Position numbers and translations under genes: made by a program. The notes beneath the pieces are model-generated. The model saw nothing but the letters and a program-made list of their open reading frames with translations, was not told where the DNA came from and ran no database searches. From Limnohabitans radicicola (GTDB lineage: Bacteria > Pseudomonadota > Gammaproteobacteria > Burkholderiales > Burkholderiaceae_C), in assembly GCF_014837235.1 (NCBI RefSeq), contig NZ_JACYFT010000002.1, positions 248,001-312,000 of the forward strand: a stretch of DNA of 64,000 bases, in the 5' to 3' direction. Of this stretch, positions 40,840 through 52,340 are shown in pieces; positions within the stretch are counted from its first letter, which is position 1; every line of letters starts with the position of its first letter.

Positions 40840-42063
40840 ATGAGCACATTGGCTGGAAAACACATCGTTCTGGGCTTGTCGGGCGGCATTGCGGCTTTCA
40901 AGTCGGCTGAACTCTGCCGCGCCCTGGTCAAGGCGGGTTGCACAGTGCAGGTGGTGATGACCGAGGCGGCCGAGCAATTCATGACGGCCGTGACCATGCA
41001 AGCGCTGTCGGGCAGGCCGGTGTACACCTCGCAGTGGGACCCGCGCGAGGCCAACAACATGGCCCACATCAACCTGAGCCGCGAGGCCGATGCGATTGTG
41101 GTGGCCCCGGCCAGCGCCGACTTCATGTCCAAACTGTTGCATGGCGGTGCCGACGAACTGCTCAGCCTGCTGTGCCTGGCACGTCCAATCGACAAGGTGC
41201 CGCTGATCGTGGCCCCGGCCATGAACCGCGAGATGTGGTCCAACCCTGCTACCCAGCGCAATGTGGCGCAGCTCAAGGCCGACGGCATCCATGTGCTCGA
41301 TGTGGGCCAGGGCGACCAGGCCTGCGGCGAGACAGGCGACGGCCGCATGCTCGAAGCCGAAGAGATTCTGGAAGACCTGGAGGCGTTTTTCACGCCCAAG
41401 GTGTTGGCAGGCAAGGCGGTGCTGGTCACCGCTGGCCCGACTTATGAGGCGATCGATCCGGTGCGTGGCATCACCAACTTGTCGAGCGGCAAGATGGGCT
41501 TTTCGATTGCCCGTGCAGCGCGTCTGGCCGGTGCCGATGTGACCTTGATCGCTGGCCCAGTGAGCCTGGCCACACCCCGAGGCGTCAAGCGCGTGAACGT
41601 GCGCTCGGCCCGCGACATGCTGCAGGCGGTGCAAGCCCACGTGCCAGAGCAGGGCGTGTTCGTCGCCACGGCGGCGGTGGCCGACTGGCGTCCGGCCAAT
41701 TCGGCCGATCAGAAAATCAAGAAAGACGGCTCGGGTCAGACGCCCGAGCTGGGCTTTGTCGAGAACCCCGACATTCTGGCGACCGTGGCCCAGTCGGCGG
41801 CGGCGCGAAAAGGCGCGCTGTTTTGCGTGGGCTTTGCCGCCGAGAGCCACGACCTGCTGGCGCACGCCACGGCCAAACGCGCCCGCAAGCAGGTGCCGCT
41901 GCTGGTGGGCAACATCGGCCCGGCCACGTTCGGCCAAGACGATAACGCCTTGCTGCTGGTGGACGCCCAAGGCGCCCGCGAACTGCCGCACGCCAGCAAA
42001 CAGGTGCTGGCCACCCAACTCATTGAAGACATTGCCCGGCGACTGGGCGGAACACACGCATGA
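40840..42063 (+). CDS. coaBC: Bifunctional phosphopantothenoylcysteine decarboxylase / phosphopantothenate-cysteine ligase
   Basis: A 407-residue coenzyme A biosynthesis enzyme. The N-terminal CoaC flavodoxin-like domain has [19 protein letters not shown], the FMN-site PAMNREMW and the [11 protein letters not shown] region. The C-terminal CoaB domain has [20 protein letters not shown] and the KIKKDG catalytic lysines. The ATG at 40840 gives [16 protein letters not shown]; the upstream in-frame extension lies in the repeat element. dut overlaps its stop by 4 nt, the conserved coaBC-dut pair. Confidence 0.97.
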   Translation: MSTLAGKHIVLGLSGGIAAFKSAELCRALVKAGCTVQVVMTEAAEQFMTAVTMQALSGRPVYTSQWDPREANNMAHINLSREADAIVVAPASADFMSKLLHGGADELLSLLCLARPIDKVPLIVAPAMNREMWSNPATQRNVAQLKADGIHVLDVGQGDQACGETGDGRMLEAEEILEDLEAFFTPKVLAGKAVLVTAGPTYEAIDPVRGITNLSSGKMGFSIARAARLAGADVTLIAGPVSLATPRGVKRVNVRSARDMLQAVQAHVPEQGVFVATAAVADWRPANSADQKIKKDGSGQTPELGFVENPDILATVAQSAAARKGALFCVGFAAESHDLLAHATAKRARKQVPLLVGNIGPATFGQDDNALLLVDAQGARELPHASKQVLATQLIEDIARRLGGTHA

Positions 42064-42515
42064 CCATGGACATCGACGTCAAAATCCTCGATGCGCGCAT
42101 TGCCGCGCAAATGCCTACTTACGCCACACCGGGCAGTGCAGGGCTGGACCTGCGCGCCTGTCTCGACGCGCCCCTGACCTTGGCCCCCAACGCCTGGCAG
42201 CTGGTGCCCACGGGCATGGCCATTCACCTCAAGGACCCCGGTTACGCCGCCATGCTGCTGCCGCGCTCGGGCTTGGGCCACAAGCATGGCATCGTGCTGG
42301 GCAATCTGGTGGGCTTGATCGATAGCGACTACCAAGGCCAGCTCATGGTCAGCTGCTGGAACCGCAGCGATGTGGCCTTCACCATTGAGCCTCTGGAGCG
42401 CATTGCGCAGATGGTCATCGTGCCTGTGGTGCAAGCACGTTTCCATGTGGTGAGCGAATTTGATGCCGCGACCGAGCGCGGCGAGGGCGGTTACGGCTCC
42501 ACGGGCAAAAAATAA
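42060..42515 (+). CDS. dut: dUTP diphosphatase
   Basis: A 151-residue trimeric dUTPase that converts dUTP to dUMP, limiting uracil in DNA. The five family motifs are visible: [49 protein letters not shown] and the C-terminal [12 protein letters not shown] that closes over the nucleotide. The start overlaps the coaBC stop. A strong terminator follows 11 nt after its stop. Confidence 0.97.
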   Translation: MTMDIDVKILDARIAAQMPTYATPGSAGLDLRACLDAPLTLAPNAWQLVPTGMAIHLKDPGYAAMLLPRSGLGHKHGIVLGNLVGLIDSDYQGQLMVSCWNRSDVAFTIEPLERIAQMVIVPVVQARFHVVSEFDAATERGEGGYGSTGKK

Positions 42516-42526
42516 AGCCTCATGTC

Positions 42527-42563
42527 AAAACCGCCTGCATCGACCGATGCAGGCGGTTTTTTG
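42527..42563 (+). terminator. Strong intrinsic terminator after dut
   Basis: accgcctgcatcg and cgatgcaggcggt form a 13-bp perfect stem with a tiny central loop. It is flanked by AAAA on the left and TTTTTTGTTT on the right. It can work in both directions and therefore also serves the convergent SlyD-like gene. Confidence 0.9.
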
Positions 42564-42587
42564 TTTGCGCATGGGATGCCCGCCGGC

Positions 42588-43121
42588 TCAGTGCAGCGTG
42601 CGGCCCTCGGATGCGTCGTGCTCGCCGACTTCGATGCGGAAAAAGCCCGTGCCGCAGGTGCCGCGGCCGATTTCTTCTTCGGTGGCGTCACGCACGCCTT
42701 CGACCTTCATGTGCAGGCGGATCGCGATGCCCGACAGAGGGTGGTTGCCATCCAGCACCACATGTTCGGGGTAGATCTCGGTCACGGTGTAGAGCGCATT
42801 GCGCGGCGCGTCCGGGTTGCATCCAGTGGGCAGGGCGGTGCCTTCGATGGTCATGCCTTCTTCCAGGTCTTTGGGAAAGAGGCTGCGGGGTTCCAGAAAC
42901 AGCAACTGGTCATCGAAGTCGCCAAAAGCGTCTTCGGGTTCGATGTGCAGATCGACCTTGGCACCTTTTGAATGCCCTTGCAGGGCTTCTTCTATCTTGG
43001 GCAGCAGGTCTTTGCCACCGACCAGAAATTCCACGGGTTCGTCCAGGGTGTCGAGTGTTTCACCCAGTGTGTCTTTGAGCGTCCAGGTCAGTGCGACCAC
43101 GCAAGCGTTGTTGATTTCCAT
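42588..43121 (-). CDS. FKBP-type peptidyl-prolyl cis-trans isomerase, SlyD-like
   Basis: A 177-residue SlyD/FkpB-family protein. The FKBP part is split by an insert-in-flap chaperone domain. The N-terminus is CVVALTWTLKDTLGETLDTL and EFLVGGKDLLPKIEEALQGH, the insert contains the SLFPKDLEEGMTIEG region, and the FKBP part closes with VLDGNHPLSGIAIRLHMKVE. The long His-rich metal tail of E. coli SlyD is absent; only EGRTLH remains. The likely role is prolyl isomerisation and chaperoning in the cytoplasm. Confidence 0.9.
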   Translation of the reverse strand: MEINNACVVALTWTLKDTLGETLDTLDEPVEFLVGGKDLLPKIEEALQGHSKGAKVDLHIEPEDAFGDFDDQLLFLEPRSLFPKDLEEGMTIEGTALPTGCNPDAPRNALYTVTEIYPEHVVLDGNHPLSGIAIRLHMKVEGVRDATEEEIGRGTCGTGFFRIEVGEHDASEGRTLH

Positions 43122-43127
43122 AGGACA

Positions 43128-43133
43128 ATTGTC
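43128..43133 (-). promoter_or_regulatory. -10-like GACAAT before the SlyD-like gene
   Basis: On the minus strand GACAAT-tgtcct-ATG again shows a 6-nt spacing between a -10-like hexamer and the start codon. The hexamer is also part of the palindrome GACAATTGTC. Confidence 0.3.
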
Positions 43134-43187
43134 GCAGTTTGGCGGCGCTGGCTCGCCGAGATTTCACACAAAACATGCGGATTCCCG

Positions 43188-44309
43188 ATGAATATTGATC
43201 AACCTTTGGCTCTTTTGGGGGGCTTGACTCCCAGCCAGTTCATGAAGCGCCACTGGCAGAAAAAGCCTTTGCTGGTGCGCCAGGCGATTCCTGACTTCAA
43301 GCCCTGCCTGGACCGTGCGGCGCTGGTGGCTCTGGCGGGGCAGGACGATGTGGAGTCGCGTTTGATCGTGAGCTCGGACAAAGGCTGGAAGATGAAGCAC
43401 GGCCCATTGCCGAAGCGCAGCTTGCCGCCTTTCAGCCAGAAGGACTGGACATTTCTGGTGCAGGGCGTGGACTTGCACCATGATGGTGTGCATGCACTGT
43501 TGCAGCTGTTCCGTTTTGTGCCCGATGCCCGTCTGGACGATTTGATGATCAGCTACGCCACCGATGGCGGCGGCGTCGGGCCGCACTTTGACAGCTATGA
43601 CGTGTTCCTGCTCCAGGCCCACGGTCAGCGCCGTTGGCGCATTGGGCGTCAAAAGGACCTGAGCCTGCAGCCCGGTGTGCCACTCAAGATTTTGCAGAGC
43701 TTCGAGCCTGAAGAAGAGTTTGTGCTCAACCCCGGGGACATGCTGTACCTGCCGCCCAAGTACGCGCACGACGGCGTGGCGCAAGGTGAGTGCATGACCT
43801 GGTCGATCGGGTTCCGCTCGCCCCAGCAAGGCGAGCTGGCCCGCGAACTTTTGCTGGGCCTGGCCGACGAGGCGCCCGACAGCGTGGGCGAGCAGGTCTA
43901 CCGTGATCCAACCCAGCCTGCGGTGGCGCAGCCGGGTGCCATTCCTGCCGAGTTGGTGACTTTTGCGCGCGAATCGCTGCAAAAGGCACTCAAGAACCCG
44001 CATCTTCTGGACAGTTTGCTGGGGGAGTATTTGACCGAACCCAAGGCCAAGGTCTGGTTTGAGCTCGGGCAGGAAGCCGGGGATCTGTCGGCAGGGGTGG
44101 TGCTGGATCGCCGCACCCGCATGATGTACGACGAACGGCACATTTTCATCAATGGCGAAAGTTTCCGTGTGTCTGGGCGAGATGCGCGCCTTTTGAGAAC
44201 ACTTGCGGACACACGGACGCTGGATGCACAGCAAATCAAGGCGCTGAGCGAGGATGCTTTGGCTGCCTTGGACGAATGGCAAGCCGATGGGTGGTTGAAA
44301 ACCCTTTGA
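43188..44309 (+). CDS. JmjC-type ribosomal protein oxygenase (RoxA/YcfD-like)
   Basis: A 373-residue cupin of the 2-oxoglutarate/Fe(II) oxygenase class. The metal triad is in GGVGPHFDSYDVFLLQAHGQ (HxD) and YLPPKYAHDGVAQ (distal His). The start LGGLTPSQFMKRHWQKKPLL and the C-terminal winged-helix-like part match YcfD, which hydroxylates an arginine of ribosomal protein L16 in E. coli. The substrate here is inferred. The ATG at 43188 is chosen because the upstream extension runs through the intergenic gap and antisense to the isomerase gene. Confidence 0.9.
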   Translation: MNIDQPLALLGGLTPSQFMKRHWQKKPLLVRQAIPDFKPCLDRAALVALAGQDDVESRLIVSSDKGWKMKHGPLPKRSLPPFSQKDWTFLVQGVDLHHDGVHALLQLFRFVPDARLDDLMISYATDGGGVGPHFDSYDVFLLQAHGQRRWRIGRQKDLSLQPGVPLKILQSFEPEEEFVLNPGDMLYLPPKYAHDGVAQGECMTWSIGFRSPQQGELARELLLGLADEAPDSVGEQVYRDPTQPAVAQPGAIPAELVTFARESLQKALKNPHLLDSLLGEYLTEPKAKVWFELGQEAGDLSAGVVLDRRTRMMYDERHIFINGESFRVSGRDARLLRTLADTRTLDAQQIKALSEDALAALDEWQADGWLKTL

Positions 44310-44352
44310 GGATCTACCCTGAGACACCCCATTTTGAAGGTTTCGTGTCAGT

Positions 44353-44382
44353 TTGTTGGTGTGCTAGGGAAAACGCTATAAT
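44353..44382 (+). promoter_or_regulatory. Near-consensus sigma-70 promoter for the small lipoprotein gene
   Basis: TTGTTG (44353-44358) and TATAAT (44377-44382) are separated by 18 bp. This is the best promoter match in the window, and it predicts a leader of about 100 nt before the ATG at 44491. Confidence 0.75.
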
Positions 44383-44490
44383 CAGAGTCTGAGCAAAAGA
44401 GCTCGAGTGCTTTTGTCTCGGTCAGAACAACCTCCAGAGGTTGTCCCGACAATTTCCGGAAATTGTTTTAACCCTAAAAGGAACATCACC

Positions 44491-44667
44491 ATGAACAAGT
44501 CTATCGTTTTGGCCGCCCTGATCGCTGCTGCTGCTCTGGCCGCTTGCGGTAAAAAAGAAGAAGCCGCTGCTCCTGCCGCTCCAGCTCCTGCCGTGGAAGC
44601 TTCTGCTCCTGCTGCTGACGCTTCTGCCGCTGCTGCTCCCGCTTCTGACGCTTCTGCTGCCAAGTAA
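44491..44667 (+). CDS. Small Ala-rich lipoprotein (58 aa), function unknown
   Basis: A 58-residue precursor with a basic start (MNKS), a hydrophobic Ala/Leu stretch and a lipobox ending at C19 (ALAAC). This predicts a 40-residue lipidated mature peptide. The mature part is KKEEAAAPAAPAPAVEASAP and similar: almost only Ala, Pro, Ser, Glu and Asp, with no predicted fold. The ATG at 44491 has an AAAGGAAC ribosome site. A near-consensus promoter and a strong terminator frame it as a monocistronic, probably abundant transcript. Similar short proteins are common in Burkholderiales, but I know of no assigned role. Confidence 0.85.
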   Translation: MNKSIVLAALIAAAALAACGKKEEAAAPAAPAPAVEASAPAADASAAAAPASDASAAK

Positions 44668-44710
44668 TTTGGGCTGCACTTCCCCCGCCTTAAGCTGGGG
44701 ATGGGCACAA

Positions 44711-44735
44711 AAAAACCCGCCTCGGCGGGTTTTTT
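44711..44735. terminator. Strong bidirectional terminator between the lipoprotein gene and bamC
   Basis: AAAAACCCGCC-tc-GGCGGGTTTTTT is a GC-rich stem with A and T runs on either side. It terminates the small lipoprotein transcript from the left and the dapA-bamC transcript from the right. Confidence 0.9.
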
Positions 44736-44756
44736 CATGGGCGCTCGCAAAACGCA

Positions 44757-45854
44757 TCAGCGCAGTTCGGCCGCCAGCAGTTTCAGGATTTTCTGGGCAT
44801 TTTCCGAGTTGTCGGGTTTGCCGTCGCTGCTTTGTACACGCACCAAAGTGGCGCCATCCTGGGCTTCCAGGTTCACACGGTAGCGCGTGAGCTCAGGACC
44901 GGCGGTCTTGCTGCTGAAGAGCTTGGCAAAGAAACCGGGTTCTTCTGCGCTGGTGCCTGGGGGAACGTAGCGCACGAAATACACGCCTTTGGTGCGATCG
45001 CGGTCTTCCACCGTGAAGCCGGTGCGGTCCAGGGCCACGCCGGTCTTGCGCCATGCGCGCTCAAGGTCGTCGGAGAGTTTCAGGCTGGGGCGACCGTCGA
45101 TCACGGCCACGGCCAATGCAGGGACGACCGAGGCGGTGCCTGCCGTAGCCACTTTGGCCTGCTCGGGCGAGGCGCCGAGTTTGACCATCAGGCGACGCAG
45201 GAATTCGATTTCGAGTTCAGGATCCGAGGCCCGTGGCTGCCAGGTGGTGCTGGTTTTGTCGTTGCTGGTGAAGCTTTCGACCATGCCGCGGTGAGCGACA
45301 TGGATGTCCACGCCACCCTGGGCGTTGCGCTCGACGCGGGTGCGGAACTTGTCGCGCTCGCCGGTCGAATAGAGCGAGTCGAGCACGCGGCCAATCGTGC
45401 GGCGGATCAAGTCTTGCGGGATCTTGGCGCGGTTTTCGGCCCAGTCGGTTTCCATGATGCCCACATCGGGTGAGTCCATGGACAAGTTAAAGCCGTTGGC
45501 CGTCCAGAACTCACGCAGCGGCTCCCAGACCTTGTCGGCTGGGCGCGACACCACGAGCCAGCGCTGAGCGCCGGAGCGCTCCATGCGCACATCGCCCATG
45601 GTGTTGGCGGCGGTGCCTGCATCGGTGACTTTTTTGGCAGCCCCCGCAAAGCCGGAGGCTGTGGCGGAGTTGCTTTCCAGGGCGTATCGGGAATCCTTGC
45701 GCAACTGGGTCAGGTCCGGGGGCACATCCAGGCTTCCGGTGGCCTTGGCCGCGCTTTTGTAATTGATTTTTTCTTCTTCAAGGGCGGCGCAACCGGACAG
45801 CAGTGCGGCGATGGCCACTGCCGTCATGGCATGGGTCGAAACGGAACGCTTCAC
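44757..45854 (-). CDS. bamC: Outer-membrane assembly lipoprotein BamC
   Basis: A 365-residue lipoprotein of the BAM complex. The signal peptide ends in a lipobox (ALLSGC, Cys at about residue 22), followed by the unstructured BamD-binding N-terminus (INYKSAAKATGSLDVPPDLT). Two helix-grip domains follow (AQRWLVVSRPADKVWEPLRE, then LKLSDDLERAWRKTGVALDR). The start is GTG at 45854, with AGGAA about 7 nt upstream. It lies 23 nt after dapA, the same dapA-bamC order as in E. coli. Confidence 0.93.
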   Translation of the reverse strand: MKRSVSTHAMTAVAIAALLSGCAALEEEKINYKSAAKATGSLDVPPDLTQLRKDSRYALESNSATASGFAGAAKKVTDAGTAANTMGDVRMERSGAQRWLVVSRPADKVWEPLREFWTANGFNLSMDSPDVGIMETDWAENRAKIPQDLIRRTIGRVLDSLYSTGERDKFRTRVERNAQGGVDIHVAHRGMVESFTSNDKTSTTWQPRASDPELEIEFLRRLMVKLGASPEQAKVATAGTASVVPALAVAVIDGRPSLKLSDDLERAWRKTGVALDRTGFTVEDRDRTKGVYFVRYVPPGTSAEEPGFFAKLFSSKTAGPELTRYRVNLEAQDGATLVRVQSSDGKPDNSENAQKILKLLAAELR

Positions 45855-45877
45855 AGGGGTTTCCTTGTCAAAGTGAA

Positions 45878-46774
45878 TCAAAGCAGGCCGCTGGCCTTGA
45901 GGGCCGCTTCCACCACGGGGCGCTGGCCTTCGGACAATTCGGTCATGGGCAGGCGCAAGGCCGGGCCACACAGGCCCATGCGGTTCATGGCCCATTTGAC
46001 CGGGATCGGGTTGGCTTCCACGAACAGGTTCTTGTGAACGGGCATCAGCTGGAACTGGATCTTCATGGCGGTGGCGATGTCCCCCTTCATGGCCGCCACG
46101 CACAACGCATGCATCAGTCGGGGCGCGACGTTGGCTGTCACGCTGATGTTGCCTGCGCCGCCCACCAGCATCAGGGCCACGGCGGTGGGGTCATCGCCCG
46201 AGAACACAGCAAACGACTTGGGCAGGTCGCGGATCAGCCACTGGGCGCGCTCGATGTTGCCGGTCGCCTCCTTGATGCCGATGATGCCGGGCACCTGGGC
46301 CAGACGCAGCACGGTGTCGTGCTGCAGATCGGCCACGGTGCGGCCGGGCACGTTGTACAGGATCACGGGCAGCTTGGGCGTGGCTTCGGCGATTGCCTTG
46401 AAGTGCTGGAACAGGCCCTCTTGTGTGGGCTTGTTGTAGTAAGGCACGACCTGCAGCTGGGCATCAGCGCCGATGGTTTCGGCAAACTTGGCCAGCTCGA
46501 TCGCCTCGGCGGTGGAGTTGGCGCCGCAACCGGCAATGATGGGGATGCGCTTGGCGGCCTGTTCCACCGAAACGCGCAAAATTTCGCGGTGTTCCTCGAC
46601 GTTGACGGTGGGCGACTCGCCCGAGGTGCCCACGATCACCAGCGCATCGGTGCCCTCGGCCACATGCCAATCGATCAGTTTTCGCAAAGTGGGGTAGTCC
46701 ACCTGGCCGTCTGCGAGCATGGGGGTGATCAAGGCGGGAATGCTGCCTTGGATGGAGCGTGATGCGGTGGTCAT
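45878..46774 (-). CDS. dapA: 4-hydroxy-tetrahydrodipicolinate synthase
   Basis: A 298-residue TIM-barrel aldolase of the lysine/diaminopimelate pathway that condenses pyruvate with aspartate semialdehyde. The Schiff-base lysine is K168 (IGIKEATGN) and the proton-relay tyrosine is Y140 ([11 protein letters not shown]). [19 protein letters not shown] carries the substrate threonines. The offset of about +7 from E. coli numbering is constant for both residues, which supports the start. Confidence 0.96.
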   Translation of the reverse strand: MTTASRSIQGSIPALITPMLADGQVDYPTLRKLIDWHVAEGTDALVIVGTSGESPTVNVEEHREILRVSVEQAAKRIPIIAGCGANSTAEAIELAKFAETIGADAQLQVVPYYNKPTQEGLFQHFKAIAEATPKLPVILYNVPGRTVADLQHDTVLRLAQVPGIIGIKEATGNIERAQWLIRDLPKSFAVFSGDDPTAVALMLVGGAGNISVTANVAPRLMHALCVAAMKGDIATAMKIQFQLMPVHKNLFVEANPIPVKWAMNRMGLCGPALRLPMTELSEGQRPVVEAALKASGLL

Positions 46775-46882
46775 GTCAGGGTCTAGAGACTGAAAAGAAC
46801 ATTCTAACGAGGGAAGCCCCGCTTGCTGTGTCGAGCGGCTGAGAAATTACCCTCGGTTGCACGTGCGGCGGGTGTTGCAGTT

Positions 46883-47428
46883 TCAGGCCAGTGGCCAACG
46901 GTCTGCGTTTTGTGCCGCACTGGGCCGCACAGCGGCAATGCGCTGCACAAAGCGGTCAGGAGCACTCAGAAAACCGTCTTCGTAGGCCACCACCCGCAAG
47001 CCAGCCTCTGCACAGACCTGCAGCAACTCGCCCGTACGCAGCAAAAAGTCAGGCCGCGAGGGCTTGCCCACCGTCTCGTTGCCCTGGGCAAAGGTTTCGT
47101 ACAACAGCACGCCGCCCGGCGCCACGCAGGCCGTGATCTGTGGCCACAAGGCGCGCCAGAGGTAATTCGTCACCACCACGGCGCCAAAAGTTTGCCCCGC
47201 CAGCGGCCAGGGGCCGTTTTCGATGTCGGCTTGCAGCGTCTGGCCAAAAGCCTGGGCCAGGGCCAGCGCTTCGGCCGAGCGGTCCAATCCCAGCACCGCA
47301 TGGCCTTTGGAGGACAGCCACTGCATGTGACGCCCGCCGCCGCAAGCGATGTCCAGCGCCGTGCAGCCTGGGGTCAGCAAATGGCTCCAGCGCTGGATCC
47401 AGGAGGAGGGGGCTTCGGTTCCGTGCAT
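46883..47428 (-). CDS. Class I SAM-dependent methyltransferase
   Basis: A 181-residue Rossmann methyltransferase. Motif I is ALDIACGGGRHMQWLSSKGH, followed by VLGLDRSAEALALA with the acidic ribose contact. Motif IV is at FGAVVVTNYLWRALWPQITA. The pattern is TehB/UbiE-like, but the substrate is not identifiable. The ATG at 47428 gives MHGTEAPSSWIQRWSHLL; an earlier ATG at 47509 would extend it toward the parE promoter and is less likely. The gene is divergent from parE. Confidence 0.85.
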   Translation of the reverse strand: MHGTEAPSSWIQRWSHLLTPGCTALDIACGGGRHMQWLSSKGHAVLGLDRSAEALALAQAFGQTLQADIENGPWPLAGQTFGAVVVTNYLWRALWPQITACVAPGGVLLYETFAQGNETVGKPSRPDFLLRTGELLQVCAEAGLRVVAYEDGFLSAPDRFVQRIAAVRPSAAQNADRWPLA

Positions 47429-47549
47429 CGTCAGTCCATTGGGTTTCGAGGTGGCTGACTGTAACCAATCGGTGCCCAACGGCCCAAAGCATGCCTGTGT
47501 CGAATGCAAACCACTGGTTATTCATCCAGTTTTGGGCTGTGAATCCCAC

Positions 47550-47555
47550 TACAAT
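47550..47555 (+). promoter_or_regulatory. -10-like TACAAT before parE
   Basis: TACAAT lies 8 nt (ccgccacc) before the parE ATG, and no Shine-Dalgarno sequence is visible, so the message could begin at or near the ATG. No -35 match is seen at standard spacing. Confidence 0.45.
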
Positions 47556-47563
47556 CCGCCACC

Positions 47564-49546
<1,983 letters not shown>

Positions 49547-49567
49547 GCCCCGCACCGGAATTGATCA

Positions 49568-51931
49568 ATGACCACTGACCTGTTGACCCCCGTGACCGAT
49601 GCCGCCCCCGAAGGCGACCACCTGGGCGCTTACGCCCAGCGTGCTTACCTGGAATACGCCTTGAGCGTGGTGAAAGGCCGCGCCTTGCCCGATGTGTGCG
49701 ATGGCCAAAAGCCCGTGCAGCGCCGCATCCTGTATTCGATGGATCGCATGGGCCTGTCCTACAGCGGCCCGAACAACGCCACGGCGGCCAAGCCCGTCAA
49801 GAGCGCCCGTGTGGTGGGCGATGTGCTGGGCCGCTACCACCCGCACGGCGACACGGCGGCGTACGACGCGCTGGTGCGCATGGCGCAGGACTTTTCTCAG
49901 CGCTATCCGCTGATCGATGGTCAGGGCAACTTTGGCTCGCGCGACGGCGATGGCGCCGCCGCCATGCGCTATACCGAGGCGCGCTTGGCCCGCATCACCA
50001 GCCTGCTGCTCGACGAGATCGACATGGGCACGGTGGACTTCATTCCCAACTACGACGGCTCGACCGAAGAGCCCAGCCAGCTGCCTGCGCGACTGCCGTT
50101 CACGTTGCTCAACGGTGCCAGCGGCATTGCGGTGGGCCTGGCCACCGAGATCCCCAGCCACAACCTGCGCGAAGTGGCCGATGCCTGTGTGGCGCTGGTG
50201 CGCAACGAGAAACTGAGTGACACCGAACTGGTGGCCATCATCCCCGGCCCCGACTACCCCGGCGGCGGCCAGATCATCAGCCCGGCCAGCGACATCGCGG
50301 ACGCTTACCGCACCGGGCGCGGCAGCCTCAAGGTGCGTGCGCGCTGGAAGATCGAAGACCTGGCCCGTGGCCAGTGGCAACTCGTCGTGAACGAGCTGCC
50401 GCCCGGTGTGAGCACGCAGCGCGTGCTCGAAGAGATCGAAGAGCTGACCAACCCCAAGGTCAAGGCTGGCAAAAAAGCCCTCACGCAAGACCAGCAACTG
50501 CTCAAGGCCAGCATGCTGGCCGTGCTGGATGTGGTGCGTGACGAGTCGAGCAAGGACGCCCCGGTGCGTCTGGTGTTCGAGCCCAAGACCAGCCGCATTG
50601 AACAACAGGAACTCATCACCGCCTTGTTGGCCCACACCAGCCTGGAGACCTCGGCCCCGATCAACATGACCATGGTCGGCATCGACGGCAAGCCGACCCA
50701 GAAATCGCTGCGCCAGATCCTGACCGAGTGGATCAGCTTCCGCCAGACGACCATCACCCGCCGCAGCCAGCACCGCTTAACCAAGGTGCTCGACCGCATC
50801 CATATCCTCGAAGGCCGCCAGCTGGTGCTGCTGAACATCGACGAGGTGATCCGCATCATCCGCCACAGTGACGAGCCCAAGCTCGCGCTGATCGAGGCCT
50901 TCAAGCTCACCGACCGCCAGGCCGAAGACATTCTGGAAATCCGTCTGCGCCAATTGGCCCGTCTGGAAGCCATCAAGATCGAACAGGAGTTGTCGGAGCT
51001 GCGCGGTGAGCAAGGTAAGCTCGAAGAGATTCTGGGCAGCCCCGCTGCGCTGCGCCGTTTGATGATCAAAGAGATCGAGGCCGACGCTAAAACTTTTGCC
51101 GACCCGCGCCGCACGCTGATCCAGGAAGAGAAAAAAGCGGTGGCCGAAGTCAAGATCGTGGACGAGCCCGTCACGGTGGTGGTGTCCGAAAAAGGCTGGG
51201 TGCGCGCCCGCACCGGCCACGGCCACGATGCCACCAGCTTCGCTTTCAAGGCGGGCGATGGTTTGTATGGCACCTTCGAGTGCCGCACAGTCGACACACT
51301 GCTGATCTTTGGCAGCAACGGCCGCATCTACAGCGTGCCTGTCGCCACATTGCCCGGCGCACGCGGCGACGGCCAGCCGGTAACCACGCTGATCGAGCTG
51401 GAACCCACCACGCAAATCGCCCACTACTTTGCAGGCCCGGCCCACGCCACGCTGCTGCTCAGCGGCTCGGGCGGTTATGGCTTCATGGCCTCGGTCGAGA
51501 ACATGATCTCGCGCAACAAGGCGGGCAAGGCCTTCATCAGCCTGGGCGAGGGCGAAACCGTCTGCGCTCCGAGCCATGTCAGTGGCAGCAGTGCCACCGT
51601 GCCAGCCGACAAGCAGCCCATGCCCGCAGCCACCAGCGTCTGCTGCGCCAGCACGGGCGGCCGTGTGCTGACGTTTGAAATCAGCGAACTCAAGACCATG
51701 GAAAAAGGCGGCCGGGGTCTGATGCTCATCGACCTCGAAGCCAAAGACACCTTGGCCGGTGCAGCGGCCTACACCCGCAGCGTCAAGATCGCGGGCATCG
51801 GCCGGGGCGGCAAGGACCGCGAGGAAACGCTGGAAATCCGCAGCCTCAACAACGCCAAGGTCTCTCGCGCCAAGAAGGGCAAAGTGGCCGATCTGGGCTT
51901 CAAGCCGAACCGGGTGACGCGGGTGGAGTGA
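49568..51931 (+). CDS. parC: DNA topoisomerase IV subunit A
   Basis: A 787-residue breakage-reunion subunit. The active-site tyrosine is Y135 ([13 protein letters not shown]). [20 protein letters not shown] is the quinolone-resistance-determining region with the usual H-P-H-G-D, and [16 protein letters not shown] follows. The C-terminal beta-pinwheel is represented by [20 protein letters not shown] and [20 protein letters not shown]. It is slightly longer than E. coli ParC. The gene pair parE-parC is complete. Confidence 0.96.
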   Translation: MTTDLLTPVTDAAPEGDHLGAYAQRAYLEYALSVVKGRALPDVCDGQKPVQRRILYSMDRMGLSYSGPNNATAAKPVKSARVVGDVLGRYHPHGDTAAYDALVRMAQDFSQRYPLIDGQGNFGSRDGDGAAAMRYTEARLARITSLLLDEIDMGTVDFIPNYDGSTEEPSQLPARLPFTLLNGASGIAVGLATEIPSHNLREVADACVALVRNEKLSDTELVAIIPGPDYPGGGQIISPASDIADAYRTGRGSLKVRARWKIEDLARGQWQLVVNELPPGVSTQRVLEEIEELTNPKVKAGKKALTQDQQLLKASMLAVLDVVRDESSKDAPVRLVFEPKTSRIEQQELITALLAHTSLETSAPINMTMVGIDGKPTQKSLRQILTEWISFRQTTITRRSQHRLTKVLDRIHILEGRQLVLLNIDEVIRIIRHSDEPKLALIEAFKLTDRQAEDILEIRLRQLARLEAIKIEQELSELRGEQGKLEEILGSPAALRRLMIKEIEADAKTFADPRRTLIQEEKKAVAEVKIVDEPVTVVVSEKGWVRARTGHGHDATSFAFKAGDGLYGTFECRTVDTLLIFGSNGRIYSVPVATLPGARGDGQPVTTLIELEPTTQIAHYFAGPAHATLLLSGSGGYGFMASVENMISRNKAGKAFISLGEGETVCAPSHVSGSSATVPADKQPMPAATSVCCASTGGRVLTFEISELKTMEKGGRGLMLIDLEAKDTLAGAAAYTRSVKIAGIGRGGKDREETLEIRSLNNAKVSRAKKGKVADLGFKPNRVTRVE

Positions 51932-52047
51932 GGCTTTAAAAGCACGCTCTGACAGCCCTGACCCGGCGCGGCTTTGGCGGCTGGTCCCTGTTTTTGCCCT
52001 GCAGCTCGGGCGGGTTCAGTGGCGGGACTTTGCGTTGGATCAGTCTG

Positions 52048-52066
52048 AATGAGAATGGTTCTCGAT
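52048..52066. promoter_or_regulatory. Fur box upstream of feoAB
   Basis: AATGAGAATGGTTCTCGAT contains the inverted repeat GAGAA-tgg-TTCTC and closely fits the Fur consensus (GATAATGATAATCATTATC type). It lies 31 nt before the feoA ATG, where bound Fe-Fur would block transcription. A GATAAA -10-like hexamer overlaps its right edge. Confidence 0.8.
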
Positions 52067-52097
52067 AAAATGCGCAGCTGACCTGACGCTGCCCACC

Positions 52098-52340
52098 ATG
52101 AACCTCGATCAAGCCCCTTTGTCTGCCGTGATGCGTGTGGCTCGGGTGCGCGTGTTGGCGGGGCAAGAAGCCCAAGCTCGGCAATTGGAAGAGATCGGGT
52201 TTCTGCCCGGTGAACCTGTGTGTGTGATGTCGCGTGGTTGGTGGGGCGGCGATCCGCTGGCGGTGCGGGTGGGGCTGTCCACTTTTGCACTGCGCCGGGA
52301 AGAGGCCGCTTGCATTGAGCTGGAAGACCCCCATGCGTGA
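52098..52340 (+). CDS. feoA: Ferrous iron transport protein A
   Basis: An 80-residue SH3-like protein that associates with FeoB. The conserved core ALAGQEAQARQLEEIGFLPG-type stretch (here VLAGQEAQARQLEEIGFLPG) is followed by VMSRGWWGGDPLAVRVGLST. Length matches the family. It overlaps feoB by 8 nt, so translation is probably coupled, and iron control comes from the Fur box upstream. Confidence 0.92.
   Translation: MNLDQAPLSAVMRVARVRVLAGQEAQARQLEEIGFLPGEPVCVMSRGWWGGDPLAVRVGLSTFALRREEAACIELEDPHA

Noticed and set aside
52333..52340. The 8-nt overlap of feoA and feoB as a frameshift
   Set aside because: Both proteins are complete at their usual ends, so this is ordinary translational coupling.
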